Positions 1 to 14,612 of a stretch of 64,000 nt of DNA are shown one piece after another. Each line of letters starts with the position of its first letter. Position 1 is the stretch's first letter. The translations under genes and the position numbers were made by a program. The notes below the pieces were generated by a model. That model was given only the letters and a program-made list of their open reading frames with translations, was not told where the DNA came from and did no database searches. The DNA comes from Ecdyonurus torrentis (taxonomy: Eukaryota; Arthropoda; Insecta; Ephemeroptera; Heptageniidae): positions 13,780,445 through 13,844,444 of the forward strand of contig OX439132.1 of NCBI GenBank assembly GCA_949318235.1, given 5' to 3'.

Positions 1-62
1 TACGTTACTTGATATTAAAGTGACTTATAATATATAAGAATGTATTGAAAAGTCATAAAAAG

Positions 63-63
63 T

Positions 64-141
<78 letters not shown>
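63..141 (+). repeat. (GA)n microsatellite
   Basis: About 39 GA units with one AA interruption. The open frame after the mirror-image CT tract at 365-440 is a by-product. Confidence 0.95.
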
Positions 142-144
<3 letters not shown>

Positions 145-360
145 CCATCAGAAAGTACAGTATGAGAAGAAGTTGATGTTCAAAAGTCTTTTGTCGCGTT
201 CCTGCAGTTTGTTCTTGATCGAGGTTTACGACTTTCTATATCACAAAGCTATAAAACACAAAACCAAGCCATGCTATAGTATAGTATGGCATGGAAGCCA
301 AAGCAACTGGACCAATGAAGTCACGTATCAACTTTGGGGAAGGAAAAAAGCAATAGTGCA

Positions 361-364
<4 letters not shown>

Positions 365-439
<75 letters not shown>

Positions 440-440
440 C
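365..440 (+). repeat. (CT)n microsatellite
   Basis: About 35 CT units ending in TTTCTCC. With the GA tract at 63-141 it forms an inverted pair 220 bp apart that could pair as a long hairpin. Confidence 0.95.
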
Positions 441-1462
441 CTCTCATTCTAAACACAAATCGAAAACGATTCTCTTTTGTCGTAAGGTGATGTGATCGAC
501 ACTATACTACAATGTTGATGGTCAGTCCCATATAGATTTAACCTTTTTTTTCTGCCTTTATACGTTATTACAACACCCTATACACCACATTTTATTACAC
601 CGTATACAGCATTTCGCCTTATGTTATAAACTTATATATATATACACACACAAAAAAGAAGAAAATCTCATTTACAATTTATACATAATTTCTAATATAA
701 AATATATATATAATCATAAAATTTTATTGTTTATTTAAAATTGAGATTTTGGACTGTTTTTTATTTTTATTTATAAATTTTAGTTTATTTTGAATATAGA
801 ATCTATTTAAAAAAATATATTACAGTGATAGTAGTTTTTCTTGGGGGTGGGTAGGGGCTGAAAAAATGTCTTATGTATACTGATAAAATTAATAACTAAT
901 GTATTAATGCCATCTTATGTTCAGATTTTGGTATTGCATAACTAATATACTTATGAGTTGTACAACATAATTGTTATTATGCTCTACAGCATAATCATTA
1001 TTCAAATGTGCATTAATTATTTTGTCATGAATAAATGTTGCTGAATTCGAACTAGCATAATTATTGTACATTTATTTTTGACGATGGAATTAATAATAAT
1101 ATGATAATTCTTTATTGAGTATTAAAATGGTATGAATAGAGAAAATAAATGAAACAAAATCAAAATCAATAATATAATTTACCCATCTGCCTATATTATG
1201 TTACAAAGTGATATCACACCATATATCTGCTTCGTCAAAACATAAAACATAACAAATAATATTTACAACTTATACTATGGTTTATGTGGCAAATGTGGTT
1301 TATTACTATTATTTTATGTTAATTAAGTATGAATAACGTTATAATTAAAACTAAATAAGTATTTAGTATATTTATGTGTGTAAAAAAAAAAATCTGTATT
1401 TTGTTAAAATTTAAGTACATTTTTAGATAATAATCAATCAAGAATTATAAATATGTATTAAA
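441..1462. other. AT-rich intergenic DNA
   Basis: No gene, RNA or repeat family recognised apart from a G-rich patch (GGGGGTGGGTAGGGG near 843) and AGCATAAT-type half-sites near 977-1060. Confidence 0.6.
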
Positions 1463-1800
1463 GCCATAGACCACGTAAAACAGCATGTGCTTCTTAATGA
1501 ATAAATACGAAATAAGATATTCAAAACTGTTAACACTTTTTACCAGGATGTTAATTAAGCCCCACGAGACAGCGTGAAAATACTGTAAAGTATGCAATTT
1601 AAGTGACTATTCATGTTTATGACGTCAGAAACATGTAAAAATTAATATGAAAATGTTGTGCGGGTTGCGTAAATCGAAATTTCTGATCACTGCTACGGAC
1701 CTAGAGTTGGGTTTTGATGCAAAATAAAGTTATTTATGTAAGTCCGATTAAGTGTTTTGTGATATAATATAAATGCTTATGTTTTTCTATGGTCTATTCC
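1463..1800 (+). mobile_element. dispersed repeat with ATAGACCA ends, copy 1
   Basis: Shares ordered blocks with 20853-21153: TGCTTCTTAATGA/TGCTTTTTTTAATGA, TACTGTAAAGTATGC/TGCTGTAAAGTATGC, TGACGTCAGAAA, AAAATGTTGTGCGGGTTGCG, TCTGATCACT, CTACGG and TATGGTCTATTCC. The outer ends are short inverted repeats (CATAGACCA and, on the other strand, AATAGACCA). There is no open frame; it is a non-autonomous element of about 340 bp. Confidence 0.7.
1620..1627. promoter_or_regulatory. CRE palindrome TGACGTCA
   Basis: Perfect CREB/ATF-type palindrome, inside the dispersed element at 1463-1800; the other copy of that element also carries it. Confidence 0.4.
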
Positions 1801-2730
1801 TTTAAGTTTATAATGAAAATAATGATGATAATTACTACTGTATAAATTAATATCTATGTGCTATATATTATGTATTATATGTTAAAAATGAAATACTCTG
1901 ACCATATGATATTGTTAAACAAGTCAGAGAACCATGTAAGTGAGGGTATGTACCTTTTTTGGACTATAAATAAAAATAATTTATTATTATTATGTAAGTG
2001 CTGTAGTAAATTTTGCTGTAAAAATTACTTTAGTTGTACTTTTTACTAATTACAAATGTTTTTTATTCTAAAATAAAATAAAAATAAAGGAAGTTCATCA
2101 TATATATATTTAATATAAAAATTATAAAATAAAACCTTTAAAATGCCACAGGATATATATATTTTTAAATATGACATTTAGAAGCTATCATTGAAAACAT
2201 GCTGATGGAAATCCTTTTGGAATAATATTTATTTACAACCAAGGGAAAAAAATGAAAAATATATTTATTATTCATGGTGTAAACTTTGTTCATAAATATT
2301 TAATAAAAATTTAATTATTTAATTATCTATGACATAAAAATATATCATATGTATATTTTTTCATAAATAAATATTTAAATTTAATGATAAATTATTACAA
2401 TTTTTGGAGAAAAAATACAATATTTTATTATAAAATATGTTTCAATTATTTAAATTAAGCATTTTATCACAATTATTATAATTTAAAATTTATCTATATT
2501 CATAATCATAATTTACATTTTTCTCATAATTATTATATCGTGTATTTTAGTAATAAAGTTTAAAAAAAATTATTAAAATAAATCTTTCTTATTTTTTTAA
2601 GCTGTCAATTATTAAAAATAAAGTCTTGTGAAGTTAATCAAGTTAAGGTACGAAATTATTGATGTAACTTTCTTAAGATTAGTAAAGTTTATGTCTGAAA
2701 GTCACGTCATGAACATTATTATTTCTGTTC
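1801..2730. other. very AT-rich intergenic DNA
   Basis: Long stretches of A/T with scattered AATAAA. The 63-codon open frame at 1858-2049 has no features of a protein. Nothing else seen. Confidence 0.6.
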
Positions 2731-2756
2731 AGAGAGAGAGAGAGAGAGAGAAAGAG
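2731..2756 (+). repeat. (GA)n microsatellite
   Basis: About 13 GA units, 45 bp upstream of a long TA array. Confidence 0.9.
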
Positions 2757-2797
2757 ATTGTCTATAAAGAGCTTGCAAACTATCTATTACTTCTCCT

Positions 2798-2952
<155 letters not shown>

Positions 2953-2967
2953 ACATATTATATATAG

Positions 2968-3696
2968 CGTGGAGCGGCGGCAAAAGTATATTATGGACTT
3001 GTTTTATGGGGAAGATACGTCCAAAGTGTATGATTGCTAACTTCTGGTCACGAGATATTTAACTTCCAATTTGATTTGTGATGTTTTCTTTCATAATATA
3101 ATAAAATAGTACAAAGAAATAATCAAAGCTAAATATATATACATAAAAAATACAAGTTATATGAAATAGTTTATATAAATTTTTTTTTATTTTTTTTTTC
3201 TGTAAATATTTTAGAAATAACTATTATTATAAATAAGATGTTTTCAAGTATTAATAAATATTAAGATTAAGCTTTTTTACATAAAAAAAAAGATGACAGG
3301 TAAACAGTATTTTGTCACGAAATATACATTTTTTTTACTGCTATGAAAACACAAATGTAGACTGCAAACATTATTATGCATGTACTTTTATTAAATGCAA
3401 AACCATTAATTGAATAAATGTTATTGGACTTACTTAAATACACTATGATATGTGTACACTCATATTATGTTGAATGCGTTGTTTTATCAACAACTCTAAA
3501 TCTTAGATGCAGTGCAGAATTTTTGCAATTGAACTTATTACATGAAATGATACATATTTAATGTATGCTGTTAAAAAGCACAACTAACTGGGCCAACTTT
3601 TAAATAATATATATTAAATATTACACCAATAAAAAAGTATTCAATTACTATTTTCAACTTAAAACTTGTTAAAAACAATCACTCATATAACATCAG

Positions 3697-3698
<2 letters not shown>
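2968..3698. other. AT-rich intergenic DNA
   Basis: Starts with a small GC-richer patch (GCGTGGAGCGGCGGC). Otherwise plain AT-rich sequence with T and A homopolymers. No gene seen. Confidence 0.55.

Positions 3699-3774
<76 letters not shown>
3699..3774. repeat. (TA)n microsatellite
   Basis: About 38 perfect TA units. Confidence 0.95.
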
Positions 3775-3780
<6 letters not shown>

Positions 3781-4167
3781 TGTTTTAACAATTTTTAAAC
3801 CCATATTGAACCCTAAATATAAACAAGAAATCTATAAATATAAATATACAGTATAAATACTTGACATATATATAAAAATATAACATATACCAATGATATT
3901 GCGTGTTACAAATATATTATTACATATTACAAGTCATATATCATGTAACGTGTCCTAAGATTTTTTTTTTCTTTTTTTTTTAAATAATATTTTATTATTA
4001 TTATACACTTATCCTTCAATTTCTCTCTTTATATTTACTAAATCTAACTCTTTAACAAGTTACACATGAATATATAATACAGTATAATATTATAAATATA
4101 AAAAACAATTTTTTATTGTTATTATAAATGTCATTACAAATACGACACATTGGGTCTACAAAATTGA

Positions 4168-4169
<2 letters not shown>

Positions 4170-4260
<91 letters not shown>
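4170..4260 (+). repeat. (CT)n microsatellite, ~90 bp
   Basis: About 45 perfect CT units. Leu-Ser and Arg-Glu frames on the two strands are by-products. Confidence 0.95.
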
Positions 4261-4262
<2 letters not shown>

Positions 4263-4385
4263 CTACTCGGCATAAACCGCGCAATGTCACGCTATATTCG
4301 TTCGTTCGTTTTGCCTGTCGCTTGTCAACTGTCACGAACGAATGTTACACACGGAACAATATTCATTGATCACGAATGCTATAGT

Positions 4386-4408
4386 TCTCTCTCTCTCTCT
4401 CTCTCTCA
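4386..4408 (+). repeat. (CT)n microsatellite
   Basis: About 11 CT units, 125 bp after the longer CT tract. The stretch between (4261-4385) is of mixed composition and unrecognised. Confidence 0.85.
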
Positions 4409-4698
4409 CTGCCTGTCTGTCACAAAATACAACAACGTGATGGTAAATATATTAAAATTATTTTTTTACACTTTTTTTTTTGTCATTCAAATGAAAATCT
4501 CTTTTGACAAGTAATAAATATAATATAACAAAAATATGTATTATGCATATATAGAAATGGTTTATGAGGTGACAATTTTTATTTCAATATTTCATGATCA
4601 ATATGTTATTGCAGTTTATTAGATTTTTTTATTATTTATGTGTAGATTATGGTAATCTATAATAAAAATATTATTATGCTTAAAAGCATACATTAAGG

Positions 4699-4699
<1 letters not shown>

Positions 4700-4746
<47 letters not shown>

Positions 4747-4800
4747 GTCTCTCTCTCTCTCTGTCTCTCTCCCTTTCTGTCTGTGTCTCTGCCTTTCTTT
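4700..4800 (+). repeat. imperfect (CT)n / CTGT tract
   Basis: About 28 CT units decaying into CTGT variants. Confidence 0.9.
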
Positions 4801-5470
4801 TTCAAATTTTCTATGTATTTTGTACAGTGTAATTGTAATTATAATTAATGCGAATAATTTTTACTCATAACACACCAAGATTAGATAAACGCGTATATGA
4901 AATTTCAATCTTATTATATAATATAATTTTTTATCTTTAAAATCAAAAGACCTTCATATCTTCAAATTTTAAAATTGCTTTCACTATATATACGATTAAG
5001 TGAGTCTGCTAAAGATATTTTAAAGCAAAATAATAGAAGCCACAGGGGAATATTACAATGTACATAATAAATTTTATTATAATAACATGAAAATCTTTTA
5101 CATCTCTTTTCTTACATATCCATTATTCTTAGTTGTAAATTTGAAATGTAATCCTAATGTACTAACCCATCATAAAACGATGTATAACTTACCTAAACAT
5201 TAGTCAAAGTCATACATTATTTTATAAATAATTAATTTAAAACTTAATATATTTCTGTTTTTAATATTCAAAATTCATATTTAAGTACCTTATTATACAT
5301 GAGTGGAAGCTGACAGGTTACATTAATATTAAAAAGTATACTGGCGTCTGTCTATATGGACATTCAGGGTTATTGCATTAACATTGTCTCGGTTCATTTT
5401 GCTACGCAGTTTTATATGCAAATTATTACATTATACAGTATTTTCTTATATATTTTGTTCACAGTGGAGT
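4801..5470. other. AT-rich intergenic DNA
   Basis: No gene or repeat family recognised; ordinary AT-rich sequence. Confidence 0.55.
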
Positions 5471-5472
5471 CC

Positions 5473-5613
<141 letters not shown>

Positions 5614-5847
5614 GTTCGCAGTTGCAATGATATATAAACTTATAATTTTTTAGAATTTTCGAATGGTTTGATTCTTTAAAATGCCTACCTATTAGAGTTT
5701 TTCCATATAGATAAAAAAAAAAGCTTGATTTTACATTTAAAAAATATTTCCAAAATAATTTTATAAGAGAAACATAAATCCTTACAAAAAGCTATATAAT
5801 AATTCATATAATAGTAATTCAAACTAATTTCAAATAAATCACTATAT

Positions 5848-5930
5848 CAGCAGCGAGTTAATATATATGAAATATAGTTGCGAGTTAATAATATAATGAA
5901 ATAGTTGCGAGAGAAAGAGAGAGAGAGAGA
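5848..5930 (+). repeat. short tandem repeat followed by GA tract
   Basis: About 2.5 units around GTTGCGAGTTAATAATATAA, then about 10 GA units. Confidence 0.6.
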
Positions 5931-7021
5931 ATAATATGGAAATAAAATGTAAATATGATAATTTATTAAACTGCAGATTACTTACAACCGTAATTAAGAA
6001 CTTTTTAAAATTTTCGGACAAATATATTTCAGTGCAACGACATCAATTGAATCAGTATCAATGATTTACATTTTTTTATAATGAATTAAAATATATATAA
6101 AAATATTTAATGACAAACACAATCTTATTAAGGTGCTTCTGTTATATTATAATAATGATTCATAAAATATAATATACCGTGACTAAACGAGGTAGTCAGT
6201 GAATTAAAAGCTGTAAAACTACAGCATGTATATTGTACATCAGAATTTAATTCGTATATATACTTTTTTTTTATATATATATTCTCTTTTGTAATGAGAA
6301 GTAGCCACACCTTAACTTCTTTTGTTGCTTTAATGGTTTGCTGCCATGCCAGCGCAGAAACTGATGGATAACGTAACTAAAATTATATACATCGTATAAC
6401 TTCTTGTGTAATTTGTACTTCTACATAATTTCTTATACAACTGAATAATTGTTTTTGTTTTTTTTAAAGTAATGTCTCAAAGCAAGATTTTTTTTTTTAT
6501 GATATGTTTTGAAACTTCTCTAATTTGTATATAAGAGTAATTTTGAATAACCAAAATAAGTCACTACGCCCAAAGGATTTAACATTAAATTAGTATATGG
6601 AAGATGCGTAGAGAAAAATTAACTTAAAATTACTTTAGCATTAGTATATTTATCCATAGTAGATGATTTATCAAAGATTTCTTTATAAAATATACTGTAT
6701 ATGCACTTAAAAGTATGAAATGTATAGTACTAGAGATTTCAAATTTAATTTATTTGTACATAAAAAAATATCTTTTTTTTTAGCATATAAAAAATCCATT
6801 ATTCTAAAGTTTTTGACGTTTGTTAAAAAATCATTTATCGTTGTTATATATGGTATAAAAAAAAGTGGTGTTAGGATTTACGAGCTGTGTGATCACAGAA
6901 TGATTGCACGAAGATTGATCGACGAATGCTTTTTTCGTGGTTTTTATACTTTTAGAGAAATCCCGAGTGGTTTATGTCGAGATAGAAAGCGACACGTAAG
7001 AGGGTGAGGGGATTGAATTAA
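5931..7021. other. intergenic DNA with one complex patch
   Basis: AT-rich up to 6860. From 6880 to 7000 composition is more even (GAGCTGTGTGATCACAGAAT; ATTGATCGACGAATGC). The 95-codon frame at 6720-7007 ends in this patch but has no domain, signal or splice support. Confidence 0.45.
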
Positions 7022-7092
7022 AGTAAGGGTGAGTGCCAGGCCAGGGTCAGAACATGAACTGACCCCTTGACTAACCTCTGCCAAACCTTACT
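7022..7092 (+). other. imperfect 71-nt hairpin
   Basis: AGTAAGG (7022-7028) pairs with CCTTACT (7086-7092) at the base, and GGGTCAG (7044-7050) pairs with CTGACCC (7059-7065) at the tip around an 8-nt loop. The middle pairs poorly. Size resembles a pre-miRNA but no known miRNA seed was recognised. Confidence 0.4.
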
Positions 7093-7104
7093 ACATTCAA
7101 TGTG

Positions 7105-7137
7105 ACATTTTCTATTGATATCTTCAATAGAAAATGT
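7105..7137 (+). other. perfect 13-bp hairpin
   Basis: ACATTTTCTATTG and CAATAGAAAATGT pair perfectly around a 7-nt loop, 13 bp after the imperfect hairpin at 7022-7092. Confidence 0.6.
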
Positions 7138-7781
7138 AACCTTATTCTTGTCTTTTTCTCTCTTATTCTAATTTTAGAATGTAGAAATGAGATTTTAACT
7201 ATATTACGGTATATAGGTTTTAGTTCAATGTCATTCGTTATGAGATTTAGAAATTTGAAGGGAGAAAAATAAGTTAAGTAGCTTTACGAAATTGATTGCA
7301 TGCATAATTAATATTTTAACTTATCATCAATCAAAAGCAATCACCCAATACTTCCAAAAAAAAATAAAGTAAATTCTTCTAAACCCAAAATTCTAAATTA
7401 GTGATTAGAAAAAATAGTATGTATAGAAATGTAGAATTAAAATCTAAAATGTAAAAAAAAAAAAAAAAAAAATGCGAAGAAGTCTTTGATTTTCTATTAT
7501 AGAAATCAGAAATCTGCAGCATGGATTGCTTGATTTCATATATGGACATAAGAAGAGCTATTATACAGTTTTGTCTTACACAATTTGGAAAATTGTATTA
7601 TCATATTGTTTCCCTTATAACTTAATTTTGTGACTGATATCCAACAAAATTGTTTTACGTATACATACATATTATATCAAAATACTGAAATTGACATCTT
7701 ATGCCAGTTGTATCATTACTATATAATATTTTAGAGTTAGACTGTTGTTGATAAGACACAAAGTTGGGTAGTGAGGTTTTT
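7138..7781. other. AT-rich intergenic DNA
   Basis: Holds an 18-A run (about 7453-7471) and nothing else recognised. Confidence 0.55.
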
Positions 7782-7804
7782 GGGGGGTTGGGTGGGTGGG
7801 TGGG
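7782..7804 (+). promoter_or_regulatory. G-quadruplex motif
   Basis: Five G-runs of three or more, separated by 1-2 bases (G6-TT-G3-T-G3-T-G3-T-G3). Matches the canonical G3N1-7 pattern with very short loops, unusual in such AT-rich DNA. No gene starts nearby in this window. Confidence 0.75.
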
Positions 7805-7889
7805 AGAGTATTTCATTGACAATAACACGTATATGTTATGGTGTCTTTTATTGACAGCTTGTCACACAATTTTGGTATGTGGGTGGTAC

Positions 7890-7935
7890 GCCTGCTGTCT
7901 GTCTGTCTATCTGTCTGTCTTTTCATGTGTCTCTG
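7890..7935 (+). repeat. (TGTC)n low-complexity tract
   Basis: TGTCTGTCTGTCTATCTGTC-type tetranucleotide array of about 30 bp, next to the G-quadruplex motif. A similar CTGT/CTGG tract lies at about 54098-54135. Confidence 0.75.
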
Positions 7936-7999
7936 TAGAGTTACGAGTAATCTCATCATGTCGCGTGTCATACCAACATGACTACCAACTATCAAAAAA

Positions 8000-10980
<2,981 letters not shown>

Positions 10981-11002
10981 TTTTTTTTTTTTTTTTTTTT
11001 TT
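10981..11002 (+). repeat. poly(T), 22 nt
   Basis: Homopolymer preceding the GC-elevated island at 11033. Confidence 0.9.
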
Positions 11003-11032
11003 GAAATCTTAAGGGAGTTTGTTTATTGGAGT

Positions 11033-11190
11033 GTTGGAGGTATTATTGATGATAGCACTAACCCTGAAGTGACACTGACTGATGGCAGACGACGTGCTCC
11101 CGGCCGCTCCTTCATTAGTCGCTCCCGCTTGACAGCAGCAGTGAGCTACCAACTCTCATCCATCCTCAAGCTCTTGACATGCGACAAAGT
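11033..11190. promoter_or_regulatory. GC-elevated complex island
   Basis: About 160 bp of non-repetitive sequence (GACGACGTGCTCCCGGCCGC, CGCTCCCGCTTGACAGCAGC) directly after a 22-T run. Base composition stands out from the flanks. No supported frame. Candidate cis-regulatory DNA by composition only. Confidence 0.35.
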
Positions 11191-11639
11191 GCCACACATC
11201 AATTTTACATTTTATTCATATTATCATCGTCACATTTATATTTAATTATATAATAACATAAAATTATTAACCTATTTTTAAATGTTATATACAATAGTTT
11301 GAAATTAATTCAATATAAATTCAATGTGAAATAGTACATATTGAAGTTAGTAAAATTAATTATATACAATATTAAAAAAAAGAGTTTGAAAGTGAAGTTA
11401 ATGTGATCAAGTCATTTAAATTGTGTGTATTTAAGTTGCTGACTATCGTGGTTATAAACCGTAAGACATTTATTATTGTAAATTTATAACCTTACTTTAT
11501 TGTCTGCATCATTCTTTGTATCAATTTTGAAGAAAAAAAAATCTGATAAATTCTTTAAACTAAAAGTAGCCACTTCTGATGTCAAGAAAAAAAAATCTCA
11601 TAGATAACGATGAACAAATATGGAGTTGTACATAAGTTT

Positions 11640-11880
11640 TGTACACATATTTTTTGTGACAGTAGCATCGAGGCAGACACAGCTGCAAAGGCGTGAAATG
11701 AGCCCTCAGCTAATGGCGGAAGGAAGAAGCAAAATAAGACAGACAAGAGAGAGAGAAAGAGAGAGAGAAGAAGGAGGAGGAGGATTTGATAAATAATACG
11801 AGCGTGGCTGTTATACATTTTGACACGATGACACCGCCTAATACCCACCAATATTTCTTCCGATCATCGCTTTACTACAG
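11640..11880. promoter_or_regulatory. GC-elevated complex island with GA core
   Basis: Non-repetitive, GC-richer sequence (GCATCGAGGCAGACACAGCT; GAGCGTGGCTGTTATA) around a 25-bp GA tract and GGAGGAGGAGG. The minus-strand frame here contains Leu-Ser runs from the GA tract and resembles no known protein. Confidence 0.3.
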
Positions 11881-13837
11881 CTACTTGTCACTCTCGCAGC
11901 CTTTTTTTTTTTAAATAAATCGATTTTGTTAAATCGAACTCGTGTAACACATTAATTATATAATAGACAACAAAAAAATCATCATGTCATTTTATTTTTT
12001 TGTATACTTGAATTTTAGAAAGTTGTACAGTATACACACTCTGAATGAGATCTATTCTTATATCGTAATACCCAATATATATCATTGCTTGATTTTTTTG
12101 TTAATTGAAAAGAAACATTTTATCAGCAAGTATTGAGAAATATTATTGAAAATTATATATAATATTTAGTATTATTTTGCTATATACGAGTATATTATTA
12201 ATAATGGTATTGTCGTTTTATTGTCACCATATAGCTATATACAGATACTTTGCATAATATTTTGTAATATTTGTAATGCAGCAGTAACATTTGCATTAGT
12301 TATTCATGTCATGCTGTCAATGTTATTCAGATATAATTTATTAATCTCAATGTTGCACGCTGTATGCATATAACTGACACAATCAACATCAGGTCAACCA
12401 TTTAAATCATTTTCTATATTATATGCAAAATAATAATAATAATATTTATAAACTACTTTTACATTTATAACAATAAATTTTAACAATCATAATACTGTTG
12501 TTAGGTAATGTACATTAATAAATAAACAAAATGGTTTTATATATTAAATATTTATTTATATAATATTAAATGAAATTTTAATTATTACGTATAAAATAAA
12601 TAAAATTTAAATATGCATGTAAAATTTTATATTTTTTAATGTGTTTTTTTAATCATAAGTAAATTGTAAAAATGATTATTAATTATTGTCAATCATTTAT
12701 TAATTATTTATATGTTTTAATATAAAATTGTAAATGTCATACACATTTATTTCATAAGTGTTGGAATAATTTATTTATTTAAAAATTATGATTCATTTTA
12801 TGATTAATATTTCATTCTTTATACCTATCATATTTATCGCAATTAAAAATATATATAATTCTGCAGTATACATTTTATAGTTAAGCGCTTCTATACTGTG
12901 CAACTTTGTTGTTACTTCATTCAATGTTTTGCAATAGACTGACCTTTTCCCTGAAACTTTATTATCTTTACGTTATATACAAAGTAACTTTGCTTGTATT
13001 TCGTTGAGCCAACATAACGCTTCTCACTCGGAGGAAATATATTACGTAATTTATGCTGCATTTATGTCACTATAGCATAAATGACTCTAAATTAGATCGC
13101 AGCGTAAATACCTAATTATGCTATACAATATAATATTTATGTTTTGCAATGTAGTTATTATATGAAGTAGAGAATAGACGATGCTGTGTATTAAACAAAT
13201 TGTACTGAATATGAGCCAGCATAATTATTACGTACTAATTTTTTGTCCGTATGTGTGTATATGTGACACCCTTTACTTAGAAGTATAGAAAAAAAATTGT
13301 TAATAGAGAAAAAGTTTATCAAAAATGTCAGTAACCATTCACAAAAGATATGATCATAATCTGAATGCAAAGTACATTTTTTTTTTAGTTTCTCTTAATA
13401 TATTTGTGTTATATATAGAATATAATGTACCTCATAGTCTATTATTTATTTTTATTCATTTTCTTTTAAAAAGTAACAATTTTTAATATACATTTTATAG
13501 TCCATAGTCTCCTGTTTATAAGTGCAAATAAAATTTATAAAATTATGCACCCCCTGCAGTCTTTACTTCTGCAACCCCTTATAAAAGTGAAAATAGACTC
13601 AGGTGATCACAAAATTTTCATCGTGGCTAAAAGTATAAAATAATTGATAATAAAAAAAAAGGGAAATAAAGTGAATGTTGTAAGGTAGAAAACTAAATAG
13701 TACGCTTACCATCAGAGAGTTTTTAGTATAGTGTAAGTAAGTAAGATATATTTACGAGTATTGGTGTTGGTTGTTAACTATAGTACTTAACTCTACGTTA
13801 AAAGTATAAAATAACGTTGATGTTAAAGTTAAGTTAT
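11881..13837. other. AT-rich intergenic DNA
   Basis: Mostly A/T. A 10-bp hairpin (AATTTATGCT/AGCATAAAT type) lies at about 13059-13085. No gene or known RNA. Confidence 0.5.
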
Positions 13838-13866
13838 GGCGCTACTATAAAACTAAGAGCGCCATC
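13838..13866. promoter_or_regulatory. facing ATGGCGCT sites
   Basis: TTATGGCGCT and AGCGCCATC face each other about 14 bp apart, followed by a pyrimidine tract. GGCGC cores occur in insect insulator motifs; too short to assign. Confidence 0.2.
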
Positions 13867-13908
13867 CTCTTTCCTCTCTTCTTTTCCTCTTTCTTTTTAG
13901 TTAGTCAC

Positions 13909-13932
13909 AAAAAAAAAAAAAAAAAAAAAAAA
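13909..13932 (+). repeat. poly(A), 24 nt
   Basis: Follows a pyrimidine-rich tract (CTCTTTCCTCTCTTCTTTTC). It could be a retroposed tail, but no parent sequence is recognised. Confidence 0.85.
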
Positions 13933-14159
13933 GGACAGAAAAGCTTCTGATTAGCGGCATCTACTTAAGAGAGCACAGAAAAAAATAAAACATGTGCGGT
14001 AACTTGAAAACTTCAGTTGCTCAGAAATAGGTGCAAAAACTGAACATTCGGTCTCTACAATTGAAAAAATAAAAAGGAGATATTTATCACAAATATTTTT
14101 TTTTAGATGTGATAATGCCACCTTTTCGCTTGTATTAGCTCCCAAAAACAGTTGAGAAG

Positions 14160-14270
14160 TATTGTATTGTCCATCACGGTACATGTAAAACCGCCCGGGG
14201 GCCTCGCGTGGCTTACCTGCAGCTAGGGTTTAAAAGCAAAGCAGGTGTAAGGTGTGCGTACGGACATTGT
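14160..14270. promoter_or_regulatory. GC-rich island with a minus-strand donor-like site
   Basis: One of the most GC-rich stretches in the window (CCGCCCGGGGGCCTCGCGTG). On the minus strand CTGCAGGTAAGCC is a near-ideal splice donor at about 14215. It could mark a non-coding or 5' UTR exon of a minus-strand transcript, but no partner acceptor or frame is supported. Confidence 0.3.
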
Positions 14271-14449
14271 CATTATGAAATTTGATTTCTTTATTATTTT
14301 TTATTATTCAAAATAAAATGCACAATGTAATTAACTTGCATTATTCACTCTATTAATATATATACATTTTTTTTTATTGCACACTGATAGATGACTTAAA
14401 TATGATGGCTAAATATAACACTCATAATATAAAATATATAGTGTCTATA

Positions 14450-14612
14450 TTGACTAGTAAAGGAACAACGGTTTTGAGGTCGACTATAAGCGATTTCGGT
14501 CACATCCGCTTCCGTTTCTCCTTATACGCATGTGCAGTAAGTCGAAACGGAAGCGGATGTGATCGAAATTGCTTATAGTCGGCTTCAAAACAGTTGTTCC
14601 TTTATCAGTCAA
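14450..14612. mobile_element. 163-bp foldback MITE with TA flanks
   Basis: Two arms of about 65-70 bp are inverted copies with few mismatches. They start TTGACTAGTAAAGGAACAAC on the left and TTGACTGATAAAGGAACAAC on the right (opposite strand), and meet around a spacer of about 27 bp near 14520-14545. TA sits on both outer sides. The length, the near-complete palindrome and the TA flanks fit a Tc1/mariner-type miniature element. There is no coding capacity. Confidence 0.8.

Noticed and set aside
173..490. 105-codon open frame with a poly-Leu-Ser segment
   Set aside because: Its length comes from the CT microsatellite; no signal, domain or splice support.
1030..1075. tRNA-like T-loop (AGTTCGAATTC on the minus strand)
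   Set aside because: No acceptor stem, D-arm or anticodon arm can be drawn around it.
6720..7007. 95-codon frame ending in a more complex patch
   Set aside because: No recognisable motif, AT-driven composition in the first half, no splice context.
13951..14184. 77-codon minus-strand frame starting in the GC-rich island
   Set aside because: It continues into AT-rich low-information sequence and shows no family resemblance; only the donor-like site nearby was kept as a finding.
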